NCBI RefSeq assembly: GCF_013168275.1
Contig: NZ_AP019547.1
Location: 2,790,001-2,854,000, forward strand
Direction: 5' to 3'
Length of the DNA: 64,000 bases
DNA from: Candidatus Nitrotoga sp. AM1P
GTDB taxonomy: Bacteria; Pseudomonadota; Gammaproteobacteria; Burkholderiales; Gallionellaceae
Each line of letters opens with the position of its first letter. Positions within the stretch are counted from its first letter, which is position 1. Below the pieces are notes generated by a model, which had not been told where the DNA came from, made no database searches, and saw only the letters and a list, made by a program, of their open reading frames with translations. Positions 28,670-37,490 of this stretch are shown here, in pieces. The translations under genes were made by a program, and so were the position numbers.

Positions 28670-31099
28670 ATGAAGTTTCAAGTTTTGCTGTTTGCAGGAT
28701 TGTGTGTTGTGACAGTGCAGGTTCAAGCTGCACTATTCAGCGACGATGAGGCGCACAATCAGATCCGGCAACTGGGGGAGCGCCTTACCACTCTGGAAGG
28801 TGCGGGCAAACAGCAAGTTGAAACCATTAAGCAACAATTCCAATTGTTTAATGAGCTGCAAACGCAGATCGATGCCCAAAAAACTGAATTGCGCAAGTTG
28901 AATGGACAAAACGAAGAACGTGTTCACAATTTACAGGATACGGAAAAGCGACAGACAAATCTCTATAAGGATCATGAAAAAGAGTTGCTTATTTTGCGCG
29001 TTCAATATGAAAAGTTGTTGCACAGTTTTCAGGATGCTGAGAAGCGGCAGGCGGAAGCTAATAAAAAACAGGCCAGCTCTTTACTAGATCAACAAGCGCT
29101 GAAGTTACGCATTTCTCAGTTAGAAGAAAGCAGTAAACAACAGGTCGAAATCATAAAACAGCTGGAGATTTTGAAACAACATGTTAGTACTATGCTAGAT
29201 CAGCAGACGCAGCTGAAGGCGCATATTACTCAGATAGAAGAAAGGAGTAAGCAACAGGCTGAAACCAGTCAAAAGCAAGTCGAAATATACAAACAACAAA
29301 CTGGTTCTTTTTTCGGTCAGCAAACGCAGCTTACTGAACGTGTTTCTCATCTTGAGGAAACGGGCAAGCAACAAATTGAAGCCAGCAAACAACAAGTTAG
29401 TTCTTTCCTCAGCCAGCAAGCGCAGCTCAATGAGCGCATTTCTCATCTAGAAGAAACCGCTAAGCAACAAGTCAATTCTTTGTTCGGCCAGCAAACACAG
29501 CTCAATGAGCGTATGTCAAATCTGGAAGAAAATGGCAAGCAACAAGTTAATGCCATGCTTGATCAGCAGCAAGCCCAATTCAAAATCCGTATTTCTCAGC
29601 TGGAGGAAATCAGCAAGCAACAAATTAATTCCATTGTCGACCAGCAGCAATCAGAGTTTAAGATAAGCACCTCCCAGCTGGAAGAAAGCGGCAAGCAACA
29701 AACTCAAGCTATGCTGGATCTCCAAGTACAGATTGACGCTCAAAACGCAGAATTTCGTAAGTTGCAGGGTCTGAATGAAGATTTGGATCATAGGTTACAG
29801 GATGCGAATCAACGTCAGAAAGATGTTTATACCGATCTGGATACTCGCATGCGCCATTTTGAAACGGTATCTCCGCTTGAACTACAAAAGCAGATTCAGG
29901 TTCTGAACGAAGAATTGCCTAAGTTACGCAGTCATAACGAAGAAATATTAACGCGTAGCTTACAGGATATGGAAAAGCGGCAGGTAGAGGCTAACAAGCA
30001 ACAAATCAGTTCCATACATGATTTACAAGGAAATATTGAGGCACAGAACGCAGAGTTACGCAGTCAGAATGAAGAGCTGATGCACAATTTGCAGGAAATA
30101 GAAAAAAAACAGAGAAGTTTCAACAGTGATTTAAATAACCGCTTGCGCCATGTTGAAACGGTAGCAGTTTTTGATCTGAAAAAAAAGATTGGAACCCAAG
30201 ATGATGAAGCAAACATGTTACGAGATCAGAACGAAGAGTTGTTGCATAACATGCAGGAAGTGGAGAAGCGGCACGCAGAAATTAGCAAGCAACAAACCAG
30301 TTCTATACACAAGTTGCAAGTGCAGGTTGATTCACTGAACATAGAATTACACAAGTTGGGTAGCCAGAATGAAGATTTACTGCGCAACTTGCAAGAATCG
30401 AAACAGCGGCAGGCAGAAGCCAACAAGCAACAAACTAATTCAATGCTTGACCTGCAAACGAAGATTGATGACGCTCAAAATACTGAGTTGCGCAGGTTGC
30501 GCAGCCAGAATGAAGATCTCTTGCGTAACTTGCAGGATGCGGAGAAACGGCAGAAAGATTTCTATATTGATATGGATGCCAGTCTGCGTCATTTTGAATC
30601 GATAGTTGCTGGGACATCATCAGCGCCATCTGCTTCTCAGTCTGTCAAAGTGGTTGGAAATGCACCTCCATCATCTTCGTTTATCAAGGCTACTAATGGA
30701 AATGCCTTGGAAACAGATACGATCAATATGGAAAATCGTGCTTATGAGTTAGCACATGGCCATGTTAAAGTCGGTAACCATCAGACTGCTATTAATGCTT
30801 TCCAGGAATTTCTAAAAAAATATCCTGAATCGAAACACGTGGCTAATATCCACTATGAAATGGGTAATACCTATTTTGCGTTAAAAGATTACAAGAATGC
30901 ATTGGACAGTTATCAGCTGTTGGTGAGCAAGTATTCATCCAGTCCTAATGTGCCAGATGCTATGTTAAGTATTGCTGATAGTCAGTATCAACTGAAGGCT
31001 ATGGTTAGTGCCAAGAAAACACTCAATCAAATAATCGTTAAATACCCCGGAAGTAAAATAGCTGATCAGGCCAAGAAACGTCTCGATACCCTCAAGTAA
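28670..31099 (+). CDS. cpoB: Giant CpoB/YbgF-like Tol-Pal coordinator
   Basis: An 809-residue periplasmic protein (E. coli CpoB is about 260). Signal peptide MKFQ...VQA (about 1-20). A very long Gln/Glu/Lys-rich coiled coil follows (about 25-630), with recurring segments such as QLNERISHLEETAKQQ and RSQNEDLLRNLQ. Then come a Ser/Ala linker and a normal C-terminal TPR domain (about 685-809; KVGNHQTAINAFQEFLKKYP and later repeats). CpoB links Tol energy to septal peptidoglycan synthesis. The TPR end identifies the family; the coiled coil is the oddity. It begins 7 bases after the pal stop. Confidence 0.9.
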   Translation: MKFQVLLFAGLCVVTVQVQAALFSDDEAHNQIRQLGERLTTLEGAGKQQVETIKQQFQLFNELQTQIDAQKTELRKLNGQNEERVHNLQDTEKRQTNLYKDHEKELLILRVQYEKLLHSFQDAEKRQAEANKKQASSLLDQQALKLRISQLEESSKQQVEIIKQLEILKQHVSTMLDQQTQLKAHITQIEERSKQQAETSQKQVEIYKQQTGSFFGQQTQLTERVSHLEETGKQQIEASKQQVSSFLSQQAQLNERISHLEETAKQQVNSLFGQQTQLNERMSNLEENGKQQVNAMLDQQQAQFKIRISQLEEISKQQINSIVDQQQSEFKISTSQLEESGKQQTQAMLDLQVQIDAQNAEFRKLQGLNEDLDHRLQDANQRQKDVYTDLDTRMRHFETVSPLELQKQIQVLNEELPKLRSHNEEILTRSLQDMEKRQVEANKQQISSIHDLQGNIEAQNAELRSQNEELMHNLQEIEKKQRSFNSDLNNRLRHVETVAVFDLKKKIGTQDDEANMLRDQNEELLHNMQEVEKRHAEISKQQTSSIHKLQVQVDSLNIELHKLGSQNEDLLRNLQESKQRQAEANKQQTNSMLDLQTKIDDAQNTELRRLRSQNEDLLRNLQDAEKRQKDFYIDMDASLRHFESIVAGTSSAPSASQSVKVVGNAPPSSSFIKATNGNALETDTINMENRAYELAHGHVKVGNHQTAINAFQEFLKKYPESKHVANIHYEMGNTYFALKDYKNALDSYQLLVSKYSSSPNVPDAMLSIADSQYQLKAMVSAKKTLNQIIVKYPGSKIADQAKKRLDTLK

Positions 31100-31283
31100 G
31101 TGCGTCCTTGTCCGATATTTCGCAAGAAGTGCGTCTGTATCTTGGGTATTTTGTCAGTTTGCGTGTGAGCGTAATCGTATGTTAGCGGTAACAGGATTAA
31201 TAAGAGATGCCCTGAAAATCAAAGATGTATGCGGCTAACGTTAGGACTTTTTTAAAAGTAGCAACTTTGCGAGAGCTGATATT

Positions 31284-31928
<645 letters not shown>

Positions 31929-31934
31929 GTTGGC

Positions 31935-32351
31935 ATGAAACTTCACGTTGCACTATTTGTTGGATGGAGTACCGTTGCAGCATGCTCTGCACATGCTGCT
32001 TTTTTTACCGATGAAGAAGCACATAATCAAATCCGGCAACTCAAAGAACGCGTTTTCAATCTGGAGGGTAGCGGCAAGCAGCAAACTGAAACAATCAAGC
32101 AGCAAGCTGATACTATAAAACAACAGATTGAGATTCGTAAGCAGCAAACCCGTGAGATATTTGATCTTCAAGCGCAGATCGAGACTCAGAAAGATGAATT
32201 GCGCAGGTTGCGTGGGCAGGACGAGGTGCTAGCGCATAGCCTGCAAGAAACAGAGAAGCGGCAGAGAGATTCTTATATTGATTTGGATACTCGCTTGCGA
32301 CGTTTAGATAAGCTTGAAGCAGCCGTGCCGCCCCGACCAATAAAGCCATGA
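31935..32351 (+). CDS. Short CpoB-like coiled-coil protein lacking TPR
   Basis: 138 residues. Signal peptide to about AHA (22), then FFTDEEAHNQIRQLKERV, matching the start of the giant CpoB (LFSDDEAHNQIRQLGERL), and a coiled coil to about 125. It ends PPRPIKP with a stop; no TPR domain follows. It could oligomerise with CpoB through the shared N-terminal coiled coil but should lack the TPR partner-binding surface. Forms a pair with the second Pal-like gene. Confidence 0.8.
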   Translation: MKLHVALFVGWSTVAACSAHAAFFTDEEAHNQIRQLKERVFNLEGSGKQQTETIKQQADTIKQQIEIRKQQTREIFDLQAQIETQKDELRRLRGQDEVLAHSLQETEKRQRDSYIDLDTRLRRLDKLEAAVPPRPIKP

Positions 32352-32386
32352 AACGGCTGTCGAAATATTAAATAGAGCAGATTTTC

Positions 32387-33046
32387 ATGATTACGTGCTC
32401 CGTCAGCGAGCAGTTGCGCATCACTGAAATTTTTTATTCCTTACAAGGCGAAACGAGCCGTGTTGGCCTTCCCACTGTTTTCGTGCGCCTGACGGGCTGC
32501 CCGCTACGTTGCTCATACTGTGATACTGCTTACGCTTTTAGCGGCGGACAGAATATGACAGTTGTGGAAATACTCACTGCCGTGGCACGGCATCCTACGC
32601 GCTATGTTACGGTTACTGGGGGTGAGCCGCTGGCGCAGAAAAATTCCTTGCCTTTGCTAAGTGCCTTGTGTGATGCAGGTTACGAGGTGTCGCTGGAAAC
32701 AAGCGGGGCGCTGGATGTGTCTAGTGTCGATGTGCGTGTGATGAAGGTTCTAGACATTAAGACCCCAGCATCTGGCGAAGTGAAAAAGAACTTGTGGAGC
32801 AATCTTACTGTGTTGCATGCACACGACGAAATCAAATTTGTCCTATGCGATGAGTCTGATTATATATGGGCCAAGCAAGTGTTGCGAGAACATGATCTGG
32901 CTGGCAAATGCACCGTATTATTTTCGCCCGCACAAGATCAATTGTCACCTACAGTGCTGGCCGATTGGATTCTGCGTGATAGCTTGACGGTGCGCCTGCA
33001 AGTACAATTGCACAAGTTATTGTGGGGCGGTCAGCAGGGAAAATGA
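32387..33046 (+). CDS. queE: 7-carboxy-7-deazaguanine synthase QueE
   Basis: A 219-residue radical-SAM enzyme converting 6-carboxytetrahydropterin to 7-carboxy-7-deazaguanine in the queuosine pathway. It has the SAM cluster motif [14 protein letters not shown] (CxxxCxxC), preceded by [12 protein letters not shown], the substrate-binding start typical of QueE. The stop overlaps the queC start (ATGA). Que genes often follow tol-pal operons. Confidence 0.93.
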   Translation: MITCSVSEQLRITEIFYSLQGETSRVGLPTVFVRLTGCPLRCSYCDTAYAFSGGQNMTVVEILTAVARHPTRYVTVTGGEPLAQKNSLPLLSALCDAGYEVSLETSGALDVSSVDVRVMKVLDIKTPASGEVKKNLWSNLTVLHAHDEIKFVLCDESDYIWAKQVLREHDLAGKCTVLFSPAQDQLSPTVLADWILRDSLTVRLQVQLHKLLWGGQQGK

Positions 33047-33720
33047 AGAATGCAGTAGTATTGTTGTCAGGCGGCTTGGATTCAGCTACTGTGATGGCCA
33101 TGGCAAAACAGCAGGGCTATATTTGCCATGCGTTGAGTGTGGACTATGGGCAGCGCCATTATGCTGAACTTGCTGCAGCAAAGCGTGTGGCACAGGCACT
33201 GGGTGCGATTGAACAGAGAGTGATCAGCGTTGACTTGACTGGATTTGGTGGTTCTGCCTTGACAGATTCGCGCATTGCAGTGCCGGAACAGACAACAACA
33301 GGCATTCCGCTGACCTATGTACCAGCGCGCAACACCATCATGCTATCACTCGCCTTGGCTTGGGCGGAAGTATTGCAAGTGCAGGACATATTTATTGGAG
33401 TGAACGCAGTTGATTTTTCTGGCTATCCCGACTGTCGTCCAGAATATATAGCTGCCTTCGAAAGCATGGCAAATCTCGCCACCAAGGCAGCGGTAGAGGG
33501 TAAATATTTGACATTGCACGCGCCTTTACTGCGTCTATCCAAGGCCGACATAGTTAAATTAGGTACGAGACTTGGTGTGGATTACAGCCTGACAGTGTCC
33601 TGCTACCAAGCAGATTCGGATGGTCGTGCATGTGCTTTGTGTGATTCTTGCCAACTGCGCCGGGCTGGTTTCAAGACTGCTGGAATAATTGATCCGACAC
33701 GCTATTGCATTGCAGGATGA
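33043..33720 (+). CDS. queC: 7-cyano-7-deazaguanine synthase QueC
   Basis: A 225-residue ATP-dependent enzyme making preQ0 from 7-carboxy-7-deazaguanine. It has the PP-loop [10 protein letters not shown] (about 7-16) and the C-terminal zinc site SCYQ...[11 protein letters not shown]. The ATG at 33043 overlaps the queE stop by 4 bases; seven additional upstream codons to 33022 are less likely to be used. Confidence 0.94.
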   Translation: MKNAVVLLSGGLDSATVMAMAKQQGYICHALSVDYGQRHYAELAAAKRVAQALGAIEQRVISVDLTGFGGSALTDSRIAVPEQTTTGIPLTYVPARNTIMLSLALAWAEVLQVQDIFIGVNAVDFSGYPDCRPEYIAAFESMANLATKAAVEGKYLTLHAPLLRLSKADIVKLGTRLGVDYSLTVSCYQADSDGRACALCDSCQLRRAGFKTAGIIDPTRYCIAG

Positions 33721-33734
33721 TGCATCCTGTCGCG

Positions 33735-33762
33735 TTGACAGGGCAGGTAAAGTCCGTATAAT
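33735..33762 (+). promoter_or_regulatory. Consensus sigma-70 promoter for the tRNA genes
   Basis: TTGACA (33735-33740) and TATAAT (33757-33762) with 16-bp spacing, followed by the GC-rich stretch GCGCCC. The tRNA-Lys gene begins 20 bases after the -10. A consensus promoter with a GC-rich discriminator is typical of stable RNA genes under stringent control. Confidence 0.85.
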
Positions 33763-33782
33763 GCGCCCTTCTTTAGGGATAT

Positions 33783-33858
33783 GGGTCGTTAGCTCAGCCG
33801 GTAGAGCAGCGGACTTTTAATCCGTTGGTCGCCAGTTCGAATCTGGCACGACCTACCA
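33783..33858 (+). tRNA. tRNA-Lys (UUU)
   Basis: A 76-base cloverleaf with encoded CCA. The anticodon loop CTTTTAA gives UUU. D-arm GCTCAGCCGGTAGAGC and T-arm GCCAGTTCGAATCTGGC pair normally. The first acceptor pair is G-U (GGGTCGT with ACGACCT). Likely co-transcribed with the tRNA-Thr gene 59 bases downstream. Confidence 0.96.
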
Positions 33859-33917
33859 GTTTTAGTGTACGGTTCAGTTGAATTAGAACATCTGAATGGC
33901 ACACCAATAGTTTTATC

Positions 33918-33993
33918 GCCGCTTTAGCTCAGTTGGTAGAGCAACCGCCTTGTAAGCGGTAGGTCGTCAGTTCGAATCCGACAAGCGGCACCA
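33918..33993 (+). tRNA. tRNA-Thr (UGU), insertion target of an integrative element
   Basis: A 76-base cloverleaf with encoded CCA; the anticodon loop CTTGTAA gives UGU. The acceptor GCCGCTT pairs with AAGCGGC. From the anticodon loop onward the sequence is repeated exactly at 40765, so the gene's 3' part is supplied by the integrated element and the tRNA stays intact. Confidence 0.96.
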
Positions 33994-34026
33994 GTATCCA
34001 TGAGGCTTGCAGCGGTGCAGGCCTTT
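33949..34026 (+). repeat. attL, 78-bp direct repeat
   Basis: Identical to 40765-40842. Starts at CTTGTAAGC in the anticodon loop of tRNA-Thr and ends in the T-run of the terminator. Confidence 0.95.
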
Positions 34027-34028
34027 TT
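34003..34028 (+). terminator. Rho-independent terminator after tRNA-Thr
   Basis: Stem AGGCTTGCA / TGCAGGCCT (9 bp, one G-U) with loop GCGG, followed by T5. It ends the tRNA-Lys/tRNA-Thr unit. A second copy of the stem lies at 40819-40840 within attR. Confidence 0.85.
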
Positions 34029-34472
34029 CGTTCCCAGTTAACTTTGCGTCATGTCACCAGTATGTCACCACACTTTTTCAATACGGCCAGTTTTGGGGTA
34101 TCACTTACCACGTCCCACAGAAATAATCGCCGGAATATCTCTAGCGGTGGCCGGTCATGGACAGGAGGGGAAATGTGGTGGGGGTCGTAACATCAAGACT
34201 GGATATGAAGGCAGCGCGTATCACTGGCACACTTCCGCAAAACGTCAACTTCGCGGTCAACGACCAACATAGCAGAGGAAGCGCGCAAATGGACGGTGCT
34301 GCTACAGTGCTGGAAATAATCCGCCACACCTCCACTGCGCATCGAAGGGCATGGCACCCATACTCGCCCACCTGCACTTGCTACCTTGTAGTCGTAATGT
34401 GTGTGTGCGTAGTTGTCACACCCTTGCGGTAACCTTGCTGTATCGCATGGCATTCATAACTCGCCCACACGC
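34027..34472. other. Left end of the IME, no gene
   Basis: About 445 bases without a supported gene. It contains a paired ATGTCACCA motif (34050-34071) repeated near the right end. The part around 34100-34150 (ATCACTTACCACG...AGCGGTGG) resembles the sequence to the right of attR. Confidence 0.6.
34050..34071 (+). repeat. Putative integrase arm site, left copy
   Basis: Two ATGTCACCA motifs spaced 11 bp; the whole 22-bp stretch is identical to 40614-40635 just upstream of the integrase start. The position near both ends suggests integrase or excisionase binding; inference. Confidence 0.55.
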
Positions 34473-34784
34473 CTATGCGTACATGTTAGACAACCACTTG
34501 GCGTGTCCTGCCTGCATTGCCGCAATTGCCTTGGCCTTGCCTTCCGGTGTCCTTGCTCCAGTGGATAGCCCGCCGTGAAACTTGCACTTCCCGCCACGGT
34601 GTAGCTCTTTGCTTCGGCATCGTTCCCCGGTCTTTTTCCGTGCGCCACAAACACGTTTCGGATGGTAGCGGTTGCGGTCTATCTCATGCCATTGCCTGCC
34701 ATGCTCAAACACGGCGAAGCTAACACCCTTGGCTTTCATTTCGTCATAGGCCAGCTTGTATTTCTCGTGGAAGCTCGCAGTCAT
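34473..34784 (-). CDS. HGGxSTG-motif protein
   Basis: A 103-residue protein with a Cys-rich segment CGARKKTGERCRSKELHRGG then CKFHGGLSTGARTPEGKAKA, the HGGxSTG domain found in phage and mobile-element proteins. The Cys/His spacing suggests a small zinc site, but the function is unknown. Its start overlaps the stop of the upstream gene by 4 bases. A related Cys/HGG motif occurs in the 357-residue protein of the same element. Confidence 0.8.
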   Translation of the reverse strand: MTASFHEKYKLAYDEMKAKGVSFAVFEHGRQWHEIDRNRYHPKRVCGARKKTGERCRSKELHRGGKCKFHGGLSTGARTPEGKAKAIAAMQAGHAKWLSNMYA

Positions 34785-35041
34785 AATGCACCCGTGCGTA
34801 GTTGTCGGAATACGCCCGGTTGATGCTTGCCAGGCGCGCTATCAGCATGCCCCATCAGCGCATCCAATCCGTTCCCGCCGTCCGTGGCAATCTGGGCAAG
34901 ATACCGCGCCACATCATCCTTGCTTTTGCCCTCTTTTAGCATTGCCCGGCACTTGGTATCGAGCGCGTACTTAATCCGCACCGCATGCACCTGTGCCAGA
35001 TAATGTGCAGCTTTGTTAATTTCACTCTTGAGATTGTTCAT
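34781..35041 (-). CDS. Small hypothetical protein
   Basis: 86 residues, predicted mostly helical (LKSEINKAAHYLAQVHAVRI at the start), no recognised domain. It overlaps the HGGxSTG gene (ATGA) and follows the 174-residue gene by about 20 bases, so it belongs to the element's minus-strand operon. Confidence 0.65.
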   Translation of the reverse strand: MNNLKSEINKAAHYLAQVHAVRIKYALDTKCRAMLKEGKSKDDVARYLAQIATDGGNGLDALMGHADSAPGKHQPGVFRQLRTGAL

Positions 35042-35061
35042 GCGCTCCCCCCTTCGTTATG

Positions 35062-35571
35062 TCAAAATAATTCAGTGTTGCCGCGTTCAGGATGCACGCT
35101 ATCGCTTTTAACTCCATTCGGCAGGCATCCATCACCCAAGGGCAGCAAAGACGCTTTCAGAGGGCTTGCAGTAGCATTGCTCGGCGTATTACTCGGCGCA
35201 TTGTTTGAAGTCTCGGGGAAGTCAGCGCAAAACTCGCTCGATACGTCTATGCTCGCCGTCAGCCATGCGCCAAACTCAAAAGCATCACCGCATCGTTTGT
35301 ACATATCTGACGGCAAGGCTGCATGGCATTCTTCAAAACGGTCACGCACCCACAGCAAACGACGCTCAAGAGTGGCGATTCTTTCCATTGCCCAGTTCGG
35401 TTGCGTTTGGATTCGTTCAGGTACGTTTGGAGATAAGCTGTCAGCGATGTAGACAGCTTGCGCCGGGTGTAGGTCAAGAATTGCGGACTCACCGCAGTAG
35501 TCGCGCTGCTCTAGGCGGATGGTTCCGTCATCCAACGTCTCAATGTTCAAGTCGTAAAATTGTTCTTTCAT
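35062..35571 (-). CDS. Hypothetical protein of the IME
   Basis: 169 residues from the ATG at 35571, which has AAGGG 7 bases upstream; an ATG five codons earlier is less well placed. The acidic N-terminal part (FYDLNIETLDDGTIRLEQRD) looks like a small alpha/beta fold, and the C-terminal third is low complexity (SNNAPSNTPSNATAS). No family recognised. It begins 18 bases after the relaxase stop. Confidence 0.65.
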   Translation of the reverse strand: MKEQFYDLNIETLDDGTIRLEQRDYCGESAILDLHPAQAVYIADSLSPNVPERIQTQPNWAMERIATLERRLLWVRDRFEECHAALPSDMYKRCGDAFEFGAWLTASIDVSSEFCADFPETSNNAPSNTPSNATASPLKASLLPLGDGCLPNGVKSDSVHPERGNTELF

Positions 35572-35589
35572 AATTTTCCCTTTCATGTG

Positions 35590-36675
35590 TTAGCTTTTGT
35601 TAATGCTGCTAGTTCCCGCAGCACGTCCAGGCAATCGCGTGCCTTGTATCGCTTCGCGCACCCGTTCAATTTCCGCCGACTTCATTTTCTGTTTGGCTGG
35701 CAGTTTGATGAATTCACCCTGGACTTCATCCCAATAATCGGCGGCCTGTTCTGATTCGCGCTCCCTGATATATCTATCCTGATAGCTCGAATGCAATGGT
35801 TCGGCAGGTGAAATAAGTTGAATGGATTTCCCGAAGCCTACACAGGATAGGCTTTGCTTTTTTTCGTCACTGATTACGGCGTCAAACCCTATAGGCTTCT
35901 TCATGTTAAACCCTATAGGTTTTTCAGGTTTGCTTTGCGTCATTATTGCGGCGAATGTTTTATGCTTGGACTGCTTGCGCGGCATGGTCAATTTCAATGC
36001 CTGAAGAAGCGGCTCGGGGTTATATGCAATGCAGTCGCGCAACAAACCCATTACACTGTCATTCAGCCCGCATTGATTAACTTTGAGTGCAGTCATCACC
36101 ATATCGGCAGCCTCACGTCTTACGACTGCGCTATGCCGCTTTGGTGTGGCCTGTCTTGCCAACCCATGGACTTGTCCAACTTGAACGTGGAAGGCGGCAT
36201 GTAGAGCTTGTAGCGTGGCTCTATTGCCAAACAAACCTGAGCCAATCATGCGAGCGTTAACTAACGGCAGCAAGAGTACATGGCAATGCGGTGCTGATTC
36301 GTCGAGGTGAACAGTCGCGCTCAGAATCGGCACTTGAAAATAGCGTTTTGCCCATGCAACGCAATCAGGAAAAAACACACTTTGCTCGATTACTGACTGC
36401 GGCGGAAGGCTGAAAATAATCTCAAGGCAACGAACCGCATCCTTGCGCAGCGGTTTCACCCCTGCATCATCCATTAAGGCTTGCGCAAGGCTCGCCACGT
36501 CTGAGGCACTGTTCGCCCCTTGAATAACATAGTTCAGTTTTGTGCGAAACGGGTCTATGTTGCTACCTGCCCCACGCTCGGCCTGAATCTCTCGCAAATT
36601 GTGACGGGCAGCGGTTGCGATAATGCCGACACCCTTCAACTTCTTGATGCGCAACATTTGTGAATGTTCAATCAT
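35590..36675 (-). CDS. MobV (Pre/Mob) family relaxase
   Basis: A 361-residue plasmid-type mobilization relaxase. It has the HUH-like metal motif HLDESAPHCHVLLLP (HxDExxPHxH), preceded by the Pre/Mob N-terminus RIKKLKGVGIIATAARHN. It would nick the element at its oriT for conjugative transfer using a helper's secretion system. The ATG at 36675 has GGAGG 6 bases upstream and is chosen over 36699. The C-terminal half is Lys/Gln-rich with KPIGFNMKKPIGFD repeats. No obvious oriT stem was identified in the 100 bases upstream. Confidence 0.87.
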   Translation of the reverse strand: MIEHSQMLRIKKLKGVGIIATAARHNLREIQAERGAGSNIDPFRTKLNYVIQGANSASDVASLAQALMDDAGVKPLRKDAVRCLEIIFSLPPQSVIEQSVFFPDCVAWAKRYFQVPILSATVHLDESAPHCHVLLLPLVNARMIGSGLFGNRATLQALHAAFHVQVGQVHGLARQATPKRHSAVVRREAADMVMTALKVNQCGLNDSVMGLLRDCIAYNPEPLLQALKLTMPRKQSKHKTFAAIMTQSKPEKPIGFNMKKPIGFDAVISDEKKQSLSCVGFGKSIQLISPAEPLHSSYQDRYIRERESEQAADYWDEVQGEFIKLPAKQKMKSAEIERVREAIQGTRLPGRAAGTSSINKS

Positions 36676-36772
36676 GCGTACCTCCAAAGCAGTATGCACA
36701 GCAGCCAGGCTAATAGTACAAAGTCAGGATGCACCAGTCCCAGGATGCGGCTTATCAGGATAACGGCGCGGT

Positions 36773-37132
36773 TCATGCTTTGCCCCTTGCATCCCGGAGA
36801 CGAAGCCATGCTGTGAGTTTACGGCGGTCGGCATCCGTTAAATGATAAACGCCGAACCGGATAGGATAGCCATCGCGGTCGATTGCGAGCACACGGTCGC
36901 ACGGAAACTGCAAGCCACGGCGGCGTAACTCTGCGATTAACTCCGGGCCGTTTGAAGCGCCTGCAATGCGGTCTATTTCCTCGCGTTTTCTTGAGCGAAC
37001 CAGTGCAGAAATAATCACGCGCAAATGTCTCGGGTTATCGGTACCAGCGAATTTATCGGCTGCTTTTGCTGTACAATCCTCGGTGTCGCCAAGGTCTAAT
37101 TCTGCAAATACTGGGAGTTGGGCTTTTTTCAT
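36773..37132 (-). CDS. Helix-turn-helix protein (HTH_39-like)
   Basis: 119 residues. The middle HLRVIISALVRSRKREEIDRIAGASNGPELIAELRRRGLQF has the layout of a winged-helix found in phage and element proteins. It probably regulates element genes or replication; inference. Its start overlaps the next upstream gene's stop at 37132. Confidence 0.65.
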   Translation of the reverse strand: MKKAQLPVFAELDLGDTEDCTAKAADKFAGTDNPRHLRVIISALVRSRKREEIDRIAGASNGPELIAELRRRGLQFPCDRVLAIDRDGYPIRFGVYHLTDADRRKLTAWLRLRDARGKA

Positions 37133-37347
37133 TATTGGCCTCCGCTCAGCAGGCGTTTAATTTCAGATACAGACCATGCTAATCTTCCGCAAATCCTGAT
37201 GGGGCGGATGGGGCCGTTTTCTAGGCATGCCCAAGACCGAAGCGTTTGCTCTTTGCGTAATAAATGTCGCGCAGCACACGCTGTTTCTACGTGGCTTCGT
37301 GTTTCCTGCTCAATTGGTGTGAAGTTTTGATTTGCGACTGTTTCCAT
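37132..37347 (-). CDS. AlpA/excisionase-like HTH protein
   Basis: 71 residues with a MerR-type short helix-turn-helix (HLLRKEQTLRSWACLENGPI and GRLAWSVSEIKRLLSG), typical of AlpA-like regulators that control P4-type integrases. It overlaps the following gene by one base. The upstream 140 bases hold four CGGTAT repeats that could be its binding sites. Confidence 0.75.
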   Translation of the reverse strand: METVANQNFTPIEQETRSHVETACAARHLLRKEQTLRSWACLENGPIRPIRICGRLAWSVSEIKRLLSGGQ

Positions 37348-37413
37348 GGTGTAACCTCGTTTGTTATTTACGAGGCTTCACCTTGAGTTACCGCTTTTTT
37401 TCACTTCATGCGG

Positions 37414-37489
37414 CGGTATGATGAATCTAGTATTTATGCGGCTTTGCGGGGAGGTGTCCGGTATCTATCCGGTATGGTGTGGCGGTATG
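37414..37489 (+). repeat. Four CGGTAT repeats upstream of the HTH gene
   Basis: CGGTAT occurs at 37414, 37459, 37470 and 37483, three of them in 31 bp with near-helical spacing (11 and 13). They may be operator or iteron sites for the adjacent HTH protein; not proven. Confidence 0.4.
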
Positions 37490-37490
37490 G

